From an uncultured Pseudomonadota bacterium (GTDB taxonomy: Bacteria > Pseudomonadota > Gammaproteobacteria > Methylococcales > Methylomonadaceae): DNA of 43,199 nucleotides. Under the pieces are notes generated by a model. It searched no databases. It had not been told where the DNA came from and saw nothing but the letters and a program-made list of their open reading frames with translations. Below, piece by piece: positions 24,013-32,556 of the stretch (positions within the stretch are counted from its first letter, which is position 1; every line of letters begins with the position of its first letter). The stretch covers positions 1 through 43,199 of the forward strand of contig CAIPQN010000002.1 in the NCBI GenBank assembly GCA_903867225.1, given 5' to 3'. Made by a program: the position numbers and the translations under genes.

Positions 24013-25103
24013 GCCGTGCGTCCTTGAAGAAGTCGTAATTTTAACCACCGCCAACCATAAAACCTCGCCAATAAAAAACTACCAATTATCAGTAATAATA
24101 AATTCACACTCGCTAAACCTAACCACGGCGAAATAGTTTGTTTTAACACCCAACTTTGCGACACGCTTAACAAATTTCCATAACTGAAATAAATCAAGAA
24201 ACCGACCAACATATTGCCGTAAATTCCGCCGCGTGGTGATAATTCAGCAAGTGGAACTGCGATAAAACCGAGTAATAAAATTCCTAACGGTACAGAAAAA
24301 CGGCGTTGTATTTCAGCTGCATCAATACTCGAGGTAGATTGCCATAATTCGCCAAACGGTGTGGCTTGTTTGGCAACAGTTAACGGTGAAACTTTGGTAT
24401 CAATTCGCACGGCGTATTCTTCAAAGTGTTCAATCGCATAATTTAACTCACCCGCCCTGCCCTGCACGCGTTCACCATTTTTCAAAACCATATATTGTCC
24501 ATCTTCTAAATCCATTAACCGCCCCGATTCAGCGTTAATAATCGCAACGGAATCCGTTTGTCGATGCTGCACAAAAACATGGTGTAATTGTTTGTGGTCA
24601 TCAATAGTTTCAACGTAAAACACAATGTCACCGTGACTGTATTCGCTAAATTTCCCTGCCACCAAACCGCGCAAATCAGCAGATTCTTGATCATGATGCG
24701 TGCGGGCTTCGATTTGACTTTCTGCCCACGGTGAAACGTTTAACGATAAAGCCATTGCAGCAAAACTTAATGGCAATAACACTAAAAAAACGGCGCGGTA
24801 AATTGTCCAAACTCCACCACCCGCAGAAGAAATAGCAGCCATTTCTTGATCTCGATACATTCGCCCCAACACCATCAACACTGCCATAAATGTGGCGGCT
24901 GGTAAAAAAGTGATACACGCAATCACAATTTTCAAACTTAAAATCATCATCAACGTATCGCTGGCGATTTGCCCATCAATGACTTGGTCAAGCACGCGAA
25001 TAAATTTGCGGCTAACAATAATCACCACTAACACCGATAAAACGGCTGATAAAGTTTTCACTAAATCACGCATAATCATTTTGTTTATTACGCTAATCAA
25101 CAA
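24009..25103 (-). CDS. lptF: LPS export permease LptF
   Basis: LptF is the partner permease of LptG. The protein (about 364 residues) shows three spans at each end, a periplasmic jellyroll and the coupling helix near MYRDQEMAAISSAGGG. LSPRGGIYGNMLVGFLIYFSYGNLLS near residue 300 is typical. The start is uncertain: TTG at 25103 lies 6 nt after GGAG and gives LISVINKMIMRDLVKT, while TTG 25118 and an internal ATG are alternatives. It is divergent from pepA over about 63 bp, the standard gammaproteobacterial arrangement. Confidence 0.93.
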   Translation of the reverse strand: MLISVINKMIMRDLVKTLSAVLSVLVVIIVSRKFIRVLDQVIDGQIASDTLMMILSLKIVIACITFLPAATFMAVLMVLGRMYRDQEMAAISSAGGGVWTIYRAVFLVLLPLSFAAMALSLNVSPWAESQIEARTHHDQESADLRGLVAGKFSEYSHGDIVFYVETIDDHKQLHHVFVQHRQTDSVAIINAESGRLMDLEDGQYMVLKNGERVQGRAGELNYAIEHFEEYAVRIDTKVSPLTVAKQATPFGELWQSTSSIDAAEIQRRFSVPLGILLLGFIAVPLAELSPRGGIYGNMLVGFLIYFSYGNLLSVSQSWVLKQTISPWLGLASVNLLLLIIGSFLLARFYGWRWLKLRLLQGRTA

Positions 25104-25166
25104 ACTGCACTCCTGCAAAAACGGTATAATTTACAACTTTCGCCTTCCCATAAAAACTGGAAAAAC

Positions 25167-26648
25167 ATGAATTATTCTATAGAAACAAACCCACTCGAAA
25201 CATTGGAATCGGATTGTTTAGTTGTCGGTATTTTCAACAATCAACAACTTAGTCTTGCCGCAAAAACGTTGGATGACCAAACCAATGGACTATTAACATC
25301 TGTTGTAAAACTCGGTGATATTGCTGGAAAACTTAATGAAACATTATTTTTAAACGTTATTCCAAACAGTGACATCAAACGTATTTTATTAATTGGTTTG
25401 GGTGAGCAAAAACCATTATCGGTGAAAAATTATCGCAAAATTTTAAGCACGATAATTAACGAAGCAAAAAAATTACGCTTAAATTCGATAGCGATTAGTT
25501 TAACGGATTGTGACGTAGAAAAGGTGGATTTAGCGTGGAAAACCCGCCAGATTGTCGAAGTTTTTGAAGATGCAATTTATCAATTCACTGAATGCAAAAG
25601 CAAACCCGCTGATGAATTGCCGTTAAAAAATATCGTGATTCATGTAACCGATTCAGCTTCAGCAGAAACAGGATTAGCACAAGGTTTAGCGATTTCTGGC
25701 GGCGTGAGCTTGGCAAAACATCTTGCCGATTTACCAGCGAACATTTGCACACCTACTTTTTTGGCACAACAAGGTTTAACGTTGGCGAAAAATTTCGAAA
25801 AAATCGACACTACGATTTTAGAAGTTGCTGATATGGAAAAACTCGGCATGGGTTCATTATTAGCGGTAACACGCGGTAGTCGTGAACCTGCAAAATTGAT
25901 TTCGATTGAATATAAAGGCGGCGAAGCGAATGCAAAACCTATCGTATTGGTTGGTAAAGGATTAACGTTTGATGCAGGCGGAATTTCGCTTAAACCAGGC
26001 GCAGGCATGGATGAAATGAAATACGACATGTGCGGCGGTGCGGCAGTTTTAGGCACGTTGCAAGCAGCAGCCCAGTTGAATTTACCGCTTAATATCGTCG
26101 GTTTAATTCCTGCGACTGAAAATTTACCCGATGGTCAAGCCTGCAAACCTGGCGATGTTTTAACAAGTATGTCAGGCAAAACGATTGAAGTATTAAATAC
26201 CGACGCAGAAGGTCGCCTAATTTTGTGCGACACACTCACTTACGCCAAACGTTTTCAACCCGAAGTCGTGATTGATTTAGCAACGTTGACAGGCGCAGTT
26301 TTAGTCGCTTTAGGTCGTGTGCCAAGTGGATTATTAGGCAATGATGACGCGCTTTGTAACGATTTAATCGCGGCAAGTGAAACTGCCAATGACAGCGTTT
26401 GGCGTTTGCCACTTTGGGAAGAATATCAAGAACAGTTGAAATCGAATTTTGCTGATTTGGCGAACATCGGTGGAAAAGATGCGGGAACGATTACTGCTGC
26501 ATGTTTTTTAGCGAATTTCACAGAAGATTTTCGTTGGGCGCATTTGGACATTGCAGGTACAGCGTGGCGTACAGGTTCTGCAAAAGGCGCAACAGGTCGT
26601 CCTGTGCCATTGTTAACGCAATACTTGTTGAATCGTGCCAATGCCTGA
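25167..26648 (+). CDS. pepA: Leucyl aminopeptidase PepA
   Basis: PepA is a cytoplasmic hexameric M17 metallo-aminopeptidase; in E. coli it also binds DNA in cer/psi recombination. The 493-residue protein has an N-terminal domain (1-170) and a catalytic domain with the metal-binding and catalytic set VGKGLTFDAGGISLKPGAGMDEMKYDMCGGAAV and the signature NTDAEGRLILCDTL. TATAAT at 25125-25130 is a candidate -10 box. Its stop overlaps holC by 8 nt. Confidence 0.97.
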   Translation: MNYSIETNPLETLESDCLVVGIFNNQQLSLAAKTLDDQTNGLLTSVVKLGDIAGKLNETLFLNVIPNSDIKRILLIGLGEQKPLSVKNYRKILSTIINEAKKLRLNSIAISLTDCDVEKVDLAWKTRQIVEVFEDAIYQFTECKSKPADELPLKNIVIHVTDSASAETGLAQGLAISGGVSLAKHLADLPANICTPTFLAQQGLTLAKNFEKIDTTILEVADMEKLGMGSLLAVTRGSREPAKLISIEYKGGEANAKPIVLVGKGLTFDAGGISLKPGAGMDEMKYDMCGGAAVLGTLQAAAQLNLPLNIVGLIPATENLPDGQACKPGDVLTSMSGKTIEVLNTDAEGRLILCDTLTYAKRFQPEVVIDLATLTGAVLVALGRVPSGLLGNDDALCNDLIAASETANDSVWRLPLWEEYQEQLKSNFADLANIGGKDAGTITAACFLANFTEDFRWAHLDIAGTAWRTGSAKGATGRPVPLLTQYLLNRANA

Positions 26649-27069
26649 AATCACATTTTACGTTTTAAATAGCGAATCACTTTATGATCGTTATTTTTTT
26701 GCGTGTCGATTGATTGAAAAAGCCTACAAGACGGGCAAATTTTGTTATGTTTTGCTTGATAACCTTGAGCAATGTCAACGCTTAGACGATATGTTGTGGA
26801 CGTTTCGAGCAGGTAGTTTTATTCCGCATCAAATTTTTAACGGCATATCGCCAGACATTACGTCGCAAGTATTGATTGGCACTGAAAATGTGCCGCCCGA
26901 TTGGCAAAATATAGTGTTTAATTTGTCGTCGCAACTTCCCCACGAATGGCAGAAAACAGCGCGAGTTTTGGAAATTTTAGATAACAGTGAAATGACTAAA
27001 ATCGGAGGTCGTGAACGTTATCGAATATATAAACAAGCGGGTGTTGAGCTTGTGACGCATAAAATATAA
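26641..27069 (+). CDS. holC: DNA polymerase III chi subunit
   Basis: HolC links the clamp loader (through psi) to single-strand binding protein during replication. The 142-residue protein has the family pattern: ITFYVLNSES at the start, ACRLIEKAYKTGKFCYVLLDN (about 20-40), then LDDMLWTFRAGSFIPHQIF, the stretch that recognises the SSB tail. ATG 26641 is preferred to GTG 26635 because it gives the usual MxxITFY start. The gene follows pepA as in E. coli, but valS, the usual next gene, is absent and a terminator follows. Confidence 0.95.
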   Translation: MPEITFYVLNSESLYDRYFFACRLIEKAYKTGKFCYVLLDNLEQCQRLDDMLWTFRAGSFIPHQIFNGISPDITSQVLIGTENVPPDWQNIVFNLSSQLPHEWQKTARVLEILDNSEMTKIGGRERYRIYKQAGVELVTHKI

Positions 27070-27075
27070 CACACA

Positions 27076-27113
27076 AAAAAGCCCCAATCTGCAAATGCAA
27101 ATCGGGGCTTTTT
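27076..27113. terminator. Bidirectional terminator after holC
   Basis: AAAAAGCCCC and GGGGCTTTTT (centres 27081-27085 and 27104-27108) with A and T runs outside. It ends holC on the plus strand and the small exported gene on the minus strand. Confidence 0.9.
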
Positions 27114-27124
27114 GTTATTTTGAA

Positions 27125-27367
27125 TTATTTCTCGCCTGACGTTTCTGTCTGTGGCTCAACCGCTTTTTGTCCTTCTGCGGCTTTTTGTTCTTCAGCTTTT
27201 TTTCTATCAGCCGCTTTTTTTGCAAGTGCAGCTTTTTGATCCGCTGCTTGACGTGCCGCTGTGCTACCCGTTTCTGATGCCGCACTTGTAATCGTTGGCG
27301 ATAACAGCATTGAAATAACAGAAATCAATAATGGCAACATCATTTTTTTCGATTTAATGTGTAACAT
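27125..27367 (-). CDS. Small exported Ala/Lys/Glu-rich protein
   Basis: The 80-residue precursor has a signal peptide (about 1-29, MMLPLLISVISMLLSPTITSAAS) and a charged, Ala-rich mature part with QKAALAKKAADRKKAEEQKAAEGQKA, a likely single helix. There is no Cys, so it is not a lipoprotein. I do not recognise the family. The composition is like the periplasmic linker of TolA-type proteins and like part of the SPOR protein at 29098, but low-complexity similarity is not evidence of kinship. Confidence 0.6.
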   Translation of the reverse strand: MLHIKSKKMMLPLLISVISMLLSPTITSAASETGSTAARQAADQKAALAKKAADRKKAEEQKAAEGQKAVEPQTETSGEK

Positions 27368-27470
27368 AATTAACCCTCTAAAGTACCTAAAATGTTTGTT
27401 GAGTTTAACAGTAAAAATCTAAATTGACACAATCTTGCAGCCATGAATAAAAGAAATAAATAATGAAACG

Positions 27471-27860
27471 TTATTTTTTCTTAAAGTAATAAAAGCCGCC
27501 AAATTTGCCTCTTAAAATCATGTTGTTGTCGGATTTTTCAACCACTGAAAATAAATCAAAGCGTGTATTTCCAACCTGCGCCACTTTCAACTTCCCTTCT
27601 TCAACTTCATAATTCACAGGCATTTGATCGTAGTATTTTCCTTCGCGGGGAATATGCAAAATTGTGACCTTTCCATCTTTGAAAACCCAAGTATCTTCAC
27701 GAGGAAGCGCGACTTCTTTTTCGCTGGCGGTGTTTTTAGTCGATTCAAGTTTCCAAGTACCTGTTACTTCATCGCGGGACTTTAATTCAACATCCGCAAA
27801 AGCAACATTTGTAACTGCCGACAAAACCAACAACATTGACGCTAGATTTACTTTCTTCAT
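27471..27860 (-). CDS. Exported lipocalin-like small protein
   Basis: The 129-residue precursor has a signal peptide (about 1-22, cleavage near AFA-DV) and a mature beta-rich domain beginning EVTGTWKLESTKN and containing EDTWVFKDGKVTIL, YEVEEGKLKVA and GFYYFKKK. The GTW.L start and alternating strands resemble small lipocalin-like periplasmic domains. The exact family is not recognised and no ligand can be inferred. Confidence 0.65.
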   Translation of the reverse strand: MKKVNLASMLLVLSAVTNVAFADVELKSRDEVTGTWKLESTKNTASEKEVALPREDTWVFKDGKVTILHIPREGKYYDQMPVNYEVEEGKLKVAQVGNTRFDLFSVVEKSDNNMILRGKFGGFYYFKKK

Positions 27861-27939
27861 AACTCATTTCCCTTTGCAACGCATACAGTGTGCAGAATTA
27901 TTCAGCACATCAGGGTTTGATTATGCGCTAGTTAAGCGT

Positions 27940-28407
27940 TTAAATCGCGCTGATTTTTTCTAACACGTCTAAATGATGCCCATCTACTTTTACTTTGCGC
28001 CATTCATGAATCAATACGCCTTCGGCATTGATTAAAAATGTGCTGCGTTCAATGCCAATGGATTCCTTACCATACACATTTTTAGGTTTCAGTACGTCAA
28101 ATAATTGGCAAATCGTTTCATCACCATCTGAAATCAAATCGAATGGTAAAGCATATTTGCATTTAAAACCGTCGTGCGAACTAACGCTATCGCGTGAAAT
28201 TCCAAAAATAACGGTATTTAATGCTTCAAATTGCGGATAGTTATCACGAAAATCCTCTGCTTCTTGTGTGCATCCAGGCGTATTATCTTTGGGATAAAAA
28301 TATAGGACTACATTTTTGCCCAAATAATCGGTTAATTGAATTGTTTTATTGTCCGTTGTGACTGCGGTGAAGTTTGGCACAACTGCATTTAGCATTACGT
28401 TTGTCAT
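27940..28407 (-). CDS. bcp: Peroxiredoxin of the Bcp/PrxQ family
   Basis: This thioredoxin-fold peroxidase reduces H2O2 and organic peroxides. The 155-residue protein has the active-site block YPKDNTPGCTQEAEDFRD with peroxidatic Cys46. The E. coli enzyme has a resolving Cys five residues later; here that position is Glu51, so this is an atypical or 1-Cys form (two other Cys lie further on, in FKCKY and ETICQLF). It lies 2 nt after gcvR, the same pairing as in E. coli. Confidence 0.93.
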   Translation of the reverse strand: MTNVMLNAVVPNFTAVTTDNKTIQLTDYLGKNVVLYFYPKDNTPGCTQEAEDFRDNYPQFEALNTVIFGISRDSVSSHDGFKCKYALPFDLISDGDETICQLFDVLKPKNVYGKESIGIERSTFLINAEGVLIHEWRKVKVDGHHLDVLEKISAI

Positions 28408-28409
28408 GA

Positions 28410-28937
28410 TTATTGGTTCCTAAAAGGTTCAAAAATAAGATCAGCATTCAACTGATCACACAAATACATCAACTCATCACGCAATTGAAATAACGACACT
28501 TGCTGAGAAATCGAAATCACCAAACGAGTGCTAAATAATTGCGCGTCTAAATACGGTGCTTGATAACGATGACCGCTGATGTCTTCAACTTCAACGTCCT
28601 TTTCGCGTAAAAAATGCACCACTTTATTCAATATCTCACTGCTTTCTGAACCGATAATTTCAACGAGATAAGGAATTTCATCGGTTACAATTCGCTTTTT
28701 TTCAATGCGGGTACTATGAATTTTTAGTTGTAATTTTTTTTCTGTGGCATGTAACGTGCTTTCATATTTAGCAAGTTGATTCCAATTACCTTCAACCAGT
28801 AAATACGCACAGTGTAAGTCGCCAAAACGTGACGATTTAATATCGCTAATACGACACCCACACGTTGCCGTTGAAAGTATGAGTTCAGAAATAGCATTAA
28901 ACGGGCTGTCGCTTAAAACAGTAATAGCAAGTTGCAT
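28410..28937 (-). CDS. gcvR: GcvR-like tandem ACT-domain regulator
   Basis: The 175-residue protein consists of two ACT domains: the first with ITVLSDSPFNAISELILSTATCGCRISDI and the second with YLVEIIGSESSEILNKVVHFLREKDVEVEDIS. This is the layout of GcvR, which in E. coli binds GcvA to repress the glycine-cleavage operon. The adjacent bcp supports the call. No DNA-binding domain is present, as expected. GcvA and gcv genes are not in the window. Confidence 0.85.
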   Translation of the reverse strand: MQLAITVLSDSPFNAISELILSTATCGCRISDIKSSRFGDLHCAYLLVEGNWNQLAKYESTLHATEKKLQLKIHSTRIEKKRIVTDEIPYLVEIIGSESSEILNKVVHFLREKDVEVEDISGHRYQAPYLDAQLFSTRLVISISQQVSLFQLRDELMYLCDQLNADLIFEPFRNQ

Positions 28938-29097
28938 GGCAATATTTTCTCTGAGAATTTTTAGGAATTTAGCATTAAATGAACGAAAATTAACATCTGT
29001 TCACTTTGACGGACATTAGCATAACAAAACACGCCGACGACAATCTAACATCTTTTTAATAAACGGCGTTTTCTTTACTTCATAATCCAATCTAACT

Positions 29098-32000
29098 ATG
29101 ACGAATTCAACAAAAAAACCAGCAAAAGCCTCACGCGAAAATTTAGATTTGGATTTAGATGCGCGTTTAGATCAAGCCACTTCAACTTTATCAGTATCGT
29201 TAGATAATGAACCTGTGGTCGGCGATGCACTGGATCAAGTTTTAGCACACGCAAAAAAAGAACTCGATACTAATCTACCAAAAGAAACGCTACCCAAAGA
29301 AACTTTGTTACCAGCAGCAGAAGAAGTCGATGAAATTGATAACTTAGATGATTTCTTACCAGAAGTTGATATTGATTTAGAAAATGACGATTCACACCCT
29401 TTTCAACCAATTCAGTCTGCTGCAATGTCGTCATTGGAAAATCAATTAGCTGCGGCAATGGATTCAACGGTGGTATCCGACGAAGAATTAGATGATTTGC
29501 TCGGTGGTGCTGGCTATGACTTTGATTCACTTTTAGGCGAAGCCGTTAGCGATGAATTAACAACCGATACAAACGACGAAGATTTAATGGCTGCCGTTGA
29601 TGAATTATTGAATATCGGAACATCTACAGAAGAACCAGAAAGTATTGCCGACGAAATTGTTGAACTTACACCTGAAGTTGAACCTGAAATCATTGCCGAT
29701 GAAATCGTTGAACTTGCACCTGAAGTTGAACCTGAAATCATTGCCGATGAAATCGTTGAACTTGCACCCGAAGTTGAACCTGAAATCATTGCAGACGAAA
29801 TTGTTGAACTTGCACCCGAAGTTGAACCTGAAATCATTGCCGATGAAATCGTTGAACTTGCACCTGAAGTTGAACCTGAAATCATTGCCGATGAAATCGT
29901 TGAACTTAAACCCGAAGTTGAACCTGAAATCATTGCAGACGAAATCGTTGAGCTTGAACCTGAAGTTGAACCAAAAATCATTACTGATGAAATCGTTGAA
30001 CTTGCACCTGAAGTTAAACCTGAAATCATTGCGGACGAAATTGTTGAACTTGCACCTGAAGTTGAACCTGAAATCATTGCCGATGAAATCGTTGAACTTA
30101 AACCCGAAGTTGAACCAGAAATCATTGCTGACGAAATCGTTGAGCTTGCACCCGAAGTTGAACCTGAAATCATTGCAGACGAAATCGTTGAACTTGCACC
30201 CGAAGTTGAACCTGAAATCATTGCAGACGAAATCGTTGAACTTGCACCCGAAGTTGAACCAGAAATTATTGCCGATGAAATTGTTGAACCAGAAGAAAAT
30301 GAATTTGAATCTGACGCAGAATTAACGGTTGATCCTGAAGTCGCTTTAGATGATTTAGTGGACACCGTTCCATTTGAAGAAACGTTAATTGTTGATAAAA
30401 ACGATGATGAACTAGACGAAATTCAAGAAGAATTTAATGACTTTGATAATGTTGCCGATATTGATGCACCCCTTGTGGAAATGTCCGCCTCTATCGAATC
30501 ATTCGATGACGATTTAGACGAAATGCAACAATTGAATGGTTTAAATGATGCTATGGAAAACAAAAAAGATACGACTGCCGCTGGTTTTGATTTACTAGAT
30601 GACAACGCAGCAGGAAAAGAAAATTCAACACCAATCACTGAACTTGAAGATGATGATTTATCTTGGTTGAAGCAATTAGAACCTGTTGAAGATGAAATCG
30701 AAGAAGAGTTCGCCCCTTCCGTCAATTTAGAAAAAACTGACGAAAATAATACCGAAGAATCTGCGGATGATTTGGATTGGATGAAACAGTTAGAAGGCTT
30801 AGAAGAAGAAACGGCTTCTCAAATACCAGCAGAATCTTCTGATGATTCAGATTGGATGAAGCAATTGGAAGATTTAGAAAATTCTGATTCAGATACTGCA
30901 TCACCATCTACTTCAGTTAATTTAGAAAAAACTGCCGAAGAACCTGCTGATGATTCAGATTGGATGAAACAGTTAGAAGGAATTGATGAAGATGAAAAAC
31001 CATCAACGCCTGTTAATTTAGAAAAAACTGCCGAAGAACCTGCTGATGATTCAGATTGGATGAAACAGTTAGACGGTCTTGATGATCACGATGAAGATAC
31101 AGCAGCAATGTTGATGGATGCAACGCATGATTCAGAGACCAAAGCTGAAGAAAAAAGTAACAGCGATAGTGGTGATAAATTTAATATCGCTGATGAAGCA
31201 CCACAACCCGCCGTCAATCAAGCAAAAGCGATTGATGAAGATGCCCTCATTGCAAAAGCCGCTGGCGTAGCGATTAGTCAATTCAAAGAGGAACAAAATC
31301 ACGCGCTTTCACAATTACGCGCTGATCAAGATAGCATTGAAGGTAAAAGCAGAATGCAATTCGCAGAAGCGGAAAGCAAAAATAAAAAATCAGCCACGTT
31401 TGGTTATATTGCGTTAGGCGTTGGTCTTATTGGCGTGTTGGGAAGTGCGGGAATCGGTTGGTTCTCTTACGGTACAAAAACCGAAACCACTACTTTGACA
31501 GAAACTGTCGCTGAATTAGAAGGCAAAGTTGATACATTTTTGGCAAAAAATCCCGAAAAAGAAATTGAAAACATCAAAGTATCGGTGGATCAATTAAATC
31601 AAAAAGTAGAAAAGTTAACCGTTGCACAAGCTGCCATGCTCGCGCCACCTGTTGTTGCAGAGGCTGCTGTACCTGCTACGCCTGCCCCTGCTGTTGATGC
31701 AGAAGGCAAACTAGTTGCACCCATCGCACAAGCGAATTCATCAGTTGATTTATTGAACAGTCAAAAAACAGAACCGAATGCCGAAGGTTCAAAAATTCCT
31801 GAACTTGCCGTCCCAGCAATGGGGGAAATGGCAGCACACATTTCCACAAAAGCAGCAGAACCTGCAAAATTGGCGGAAATGACAAAAAAACCGAATAACG
31901 ATAAAGCGATTGCTGCCGCAAAAGCCACATCAAAAGCAGATGCAGAAAAAGCTGCTGCGAAAGCTGAAGCAGAAAAAGCCGCTGTGAAAGCTGCCGCTGA

Positions 32001-32496
32001 ATCCTTGAGTCAAAAAGCAACTAAAGCTAACGTGGCAACCGCTAATGCGAAAGCTGAAAATGCAAAAGCTGAAAATGCGAAAGTAGATGAAGAACGTAAA
32101 TTGATCGCACAACTTAAAGTTGATCGTTACAAAGGACGAATGACTCGCGGTATGGCACATGGTGCAGCAGACTCAGCGGCGGAAGCAGCAAAAGCGAAAC
32201 CTAAAAAAGAAGTATTAAACACCGCTGTTAAACCAGAAAAACCAGCCGTGGTTGGGAAATACTCAGTGAATATGCTTTCTTATCAACAAGAATGGTTTGC
32301 TCAAAGTAAAGCCGCTGAATTTAAACAAAAAGGCATTCCTGTTGAAGTTGTACCAACTGATCCAACGAAACCAGGTACCAGTTTCCGTTTAAAAGTCGGT
32401 GGTTTTAAAACTAAATCAGAAGCCGATGCGTATTCAGATAAAGTCAAAAAATCATTGGATTTAAAAGAAACGTGGGTGGGTTCGACAAACAACTAA
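29098..32496 (+). CDS. Large repeat-rich SPOR-domain membrane protein
   Basis: The 1132-residue protein has five parts. Residues 1-182 are acidic and poorly structured. Residues about 183-398 are 13 tandem 16-residue repeats of consensus PEVEPEIIADEIVELA. Residues about 400-760 are acidic, with five spaced DWMKQLE-type motifs and repeated VNLEKTAEEPADDS blocks. One membrane span lies at about 766-788 (TFGYIALGVGLIGVLGSAGIGWF). The periplasmic part has a coiled coil, an Ala/Lys-rich linker and a C-terminal SPOR domain (about 1054-1130). SPOR domains bind denuded glycan at division sites. Predicted topology is a very long acidic cytoplasmic arm tied through the membrane to the cell wall; it faintly recalls FimV but I recognise no named family. 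No Shine-Dalgarno is seen before ATG. Confidence 0.85.
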   Translation: MTNSTKKPAKASRENLDLDLDARLDQATSTLSVSLDNEPVVGDALDQVLAHAKKELDTNLPKETLPKETLLPAAEEVDEIDNLDDFLPEVDIDLENDDSHPFQPIQSAAMSSLENQLAAAMDSTVVSDEELDDLLGGAGYDFDSLLGEAVSDELTTDTNDEDLMAAVDELLNIGTSTEEPESIADEIVELTPEVEPEIIADEIVELAPEVEPEIIADEIVELAPEVEPEIIADEIVELAPEVEPEIIADEIVELAPEVEPEIIADEIVELKPEVEPEIIADEIVELEPEVEPKIITDEIVELAPEVKPEIIADEIVELAPEVEPEIIADEIVELKPEVEPEIIADEIVELAPEVEPEIIADEIVELAPEVEPEIIADEIVELAPEVEPEIIADEIVEPEENEFESDAELTVDPEVALDDLVDTVPFEETLIVDKNDDELDEIQEEFNDFDNVADIDAPLVEMSASIESFDDDLDEMQQLNGLNDAMENKKDTTAAGFDLLDDNAAGKENSTPITELEDDDLSWLKQLEPVEDEIEEEFAPSVNLEKTDENNTEESADDLDWMKQLEGLEEETASQIPAESSDDSDWMKQLEDLENSDSDTASPSTSVNLEKTAEEPADDSDWMKQLEGIDEDEKPSTPVNLEKTAEEPADDSDWMKQLDGLDDHDEDTAAMLMDATHDSETKAEEKSNSDSGDKFNIADEAPQPAVNQAKAIDEDALIAKAAGVAISQFKEEQNHALSQLRADQDSIEGKSRMQFAEAESKNKKSATFGYIALGVGLIGVLGSAGIGWFSYGTKTETTTLTETVAELEGKVDTFLAKNPEKEIENIKVSVDQLNQKVEKLTVAQAAMLAPPVVAEAAVPATPAPAVDAEGKLVAPIAQANSSVDLLNSQKTEPNAEGSKIPELAVPAMGEMAAHISTKAAEPAKLAEMTKKPNNDKAIAAAKATSKADAEKAAAKAEAEKAAVKAAAESLSQKATKANVATANAKAENAKAENAKVDEERKLIAQLKVDRYKGRMTRGMAHGAADSAAEAAKAKPKKEVLNTAVKPEKPAVVGKYSVNMLSYQQEWFAQSKAAEFKQKGIPVEVVPTDPTKPGTSFRLKVGGFKTKSEADAYSDKVKKSLDLKETWVGSTNN
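29644..30291 (+). repeat. 48-bp tandem repeat, 13 units
   Basis: Thirteen full 48-bp units (29668-30291) plus a partial leading unit encode PEVEPEIIADEIVEL with the linker residue varying (T, A, K or E). Differences between units are mostly synonymous third-position changes (cct/cca/ccc, gac/gat), with a few coding changes such as KIITDEIVEL and VKPEIIAD in central units. Unit length is a multiple of three, so copy number can change without breaking frame. Confidence 0.95.
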
Positions 32497-32510
32497 ATCA
32501 CGGCACAACA

Positions 32511-32535
32511 AAAAGGGGCGAAAGCCCCTTTTTTT
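32511..32535 (+). terminator. Rho-independent terminator after the SPOR gene
   Basis: GGGGC (32515-32519), tetraloop GAAA, GCCCC (32524-32528), flanked by AAAA and a run of seven T, so also plausible for the convergent kinase gene. Confidence 0.95.
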
Positions 32536-32556
32536 ATTTCATCATTCAATATTGAT

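Noticed and set aside
29645-30325. 226-codon plus-strand ORF (LNLHLKL-type repeats) in another frame of the array
   Set aside because: Same cause: a periodic repeat opens a second frame. The acidic frame continues into membrane and SPOR domains and is clearly the real one.
29514-30365. 283-codon minus-strand ORF rich in Ser/Gly/Thr through the repeat region
   Set aside because: It is the complement of the 48-bp array; a repeat unit that is a multiple of three keeps any stop-free frame open. No ribosome site or independent coding signal.
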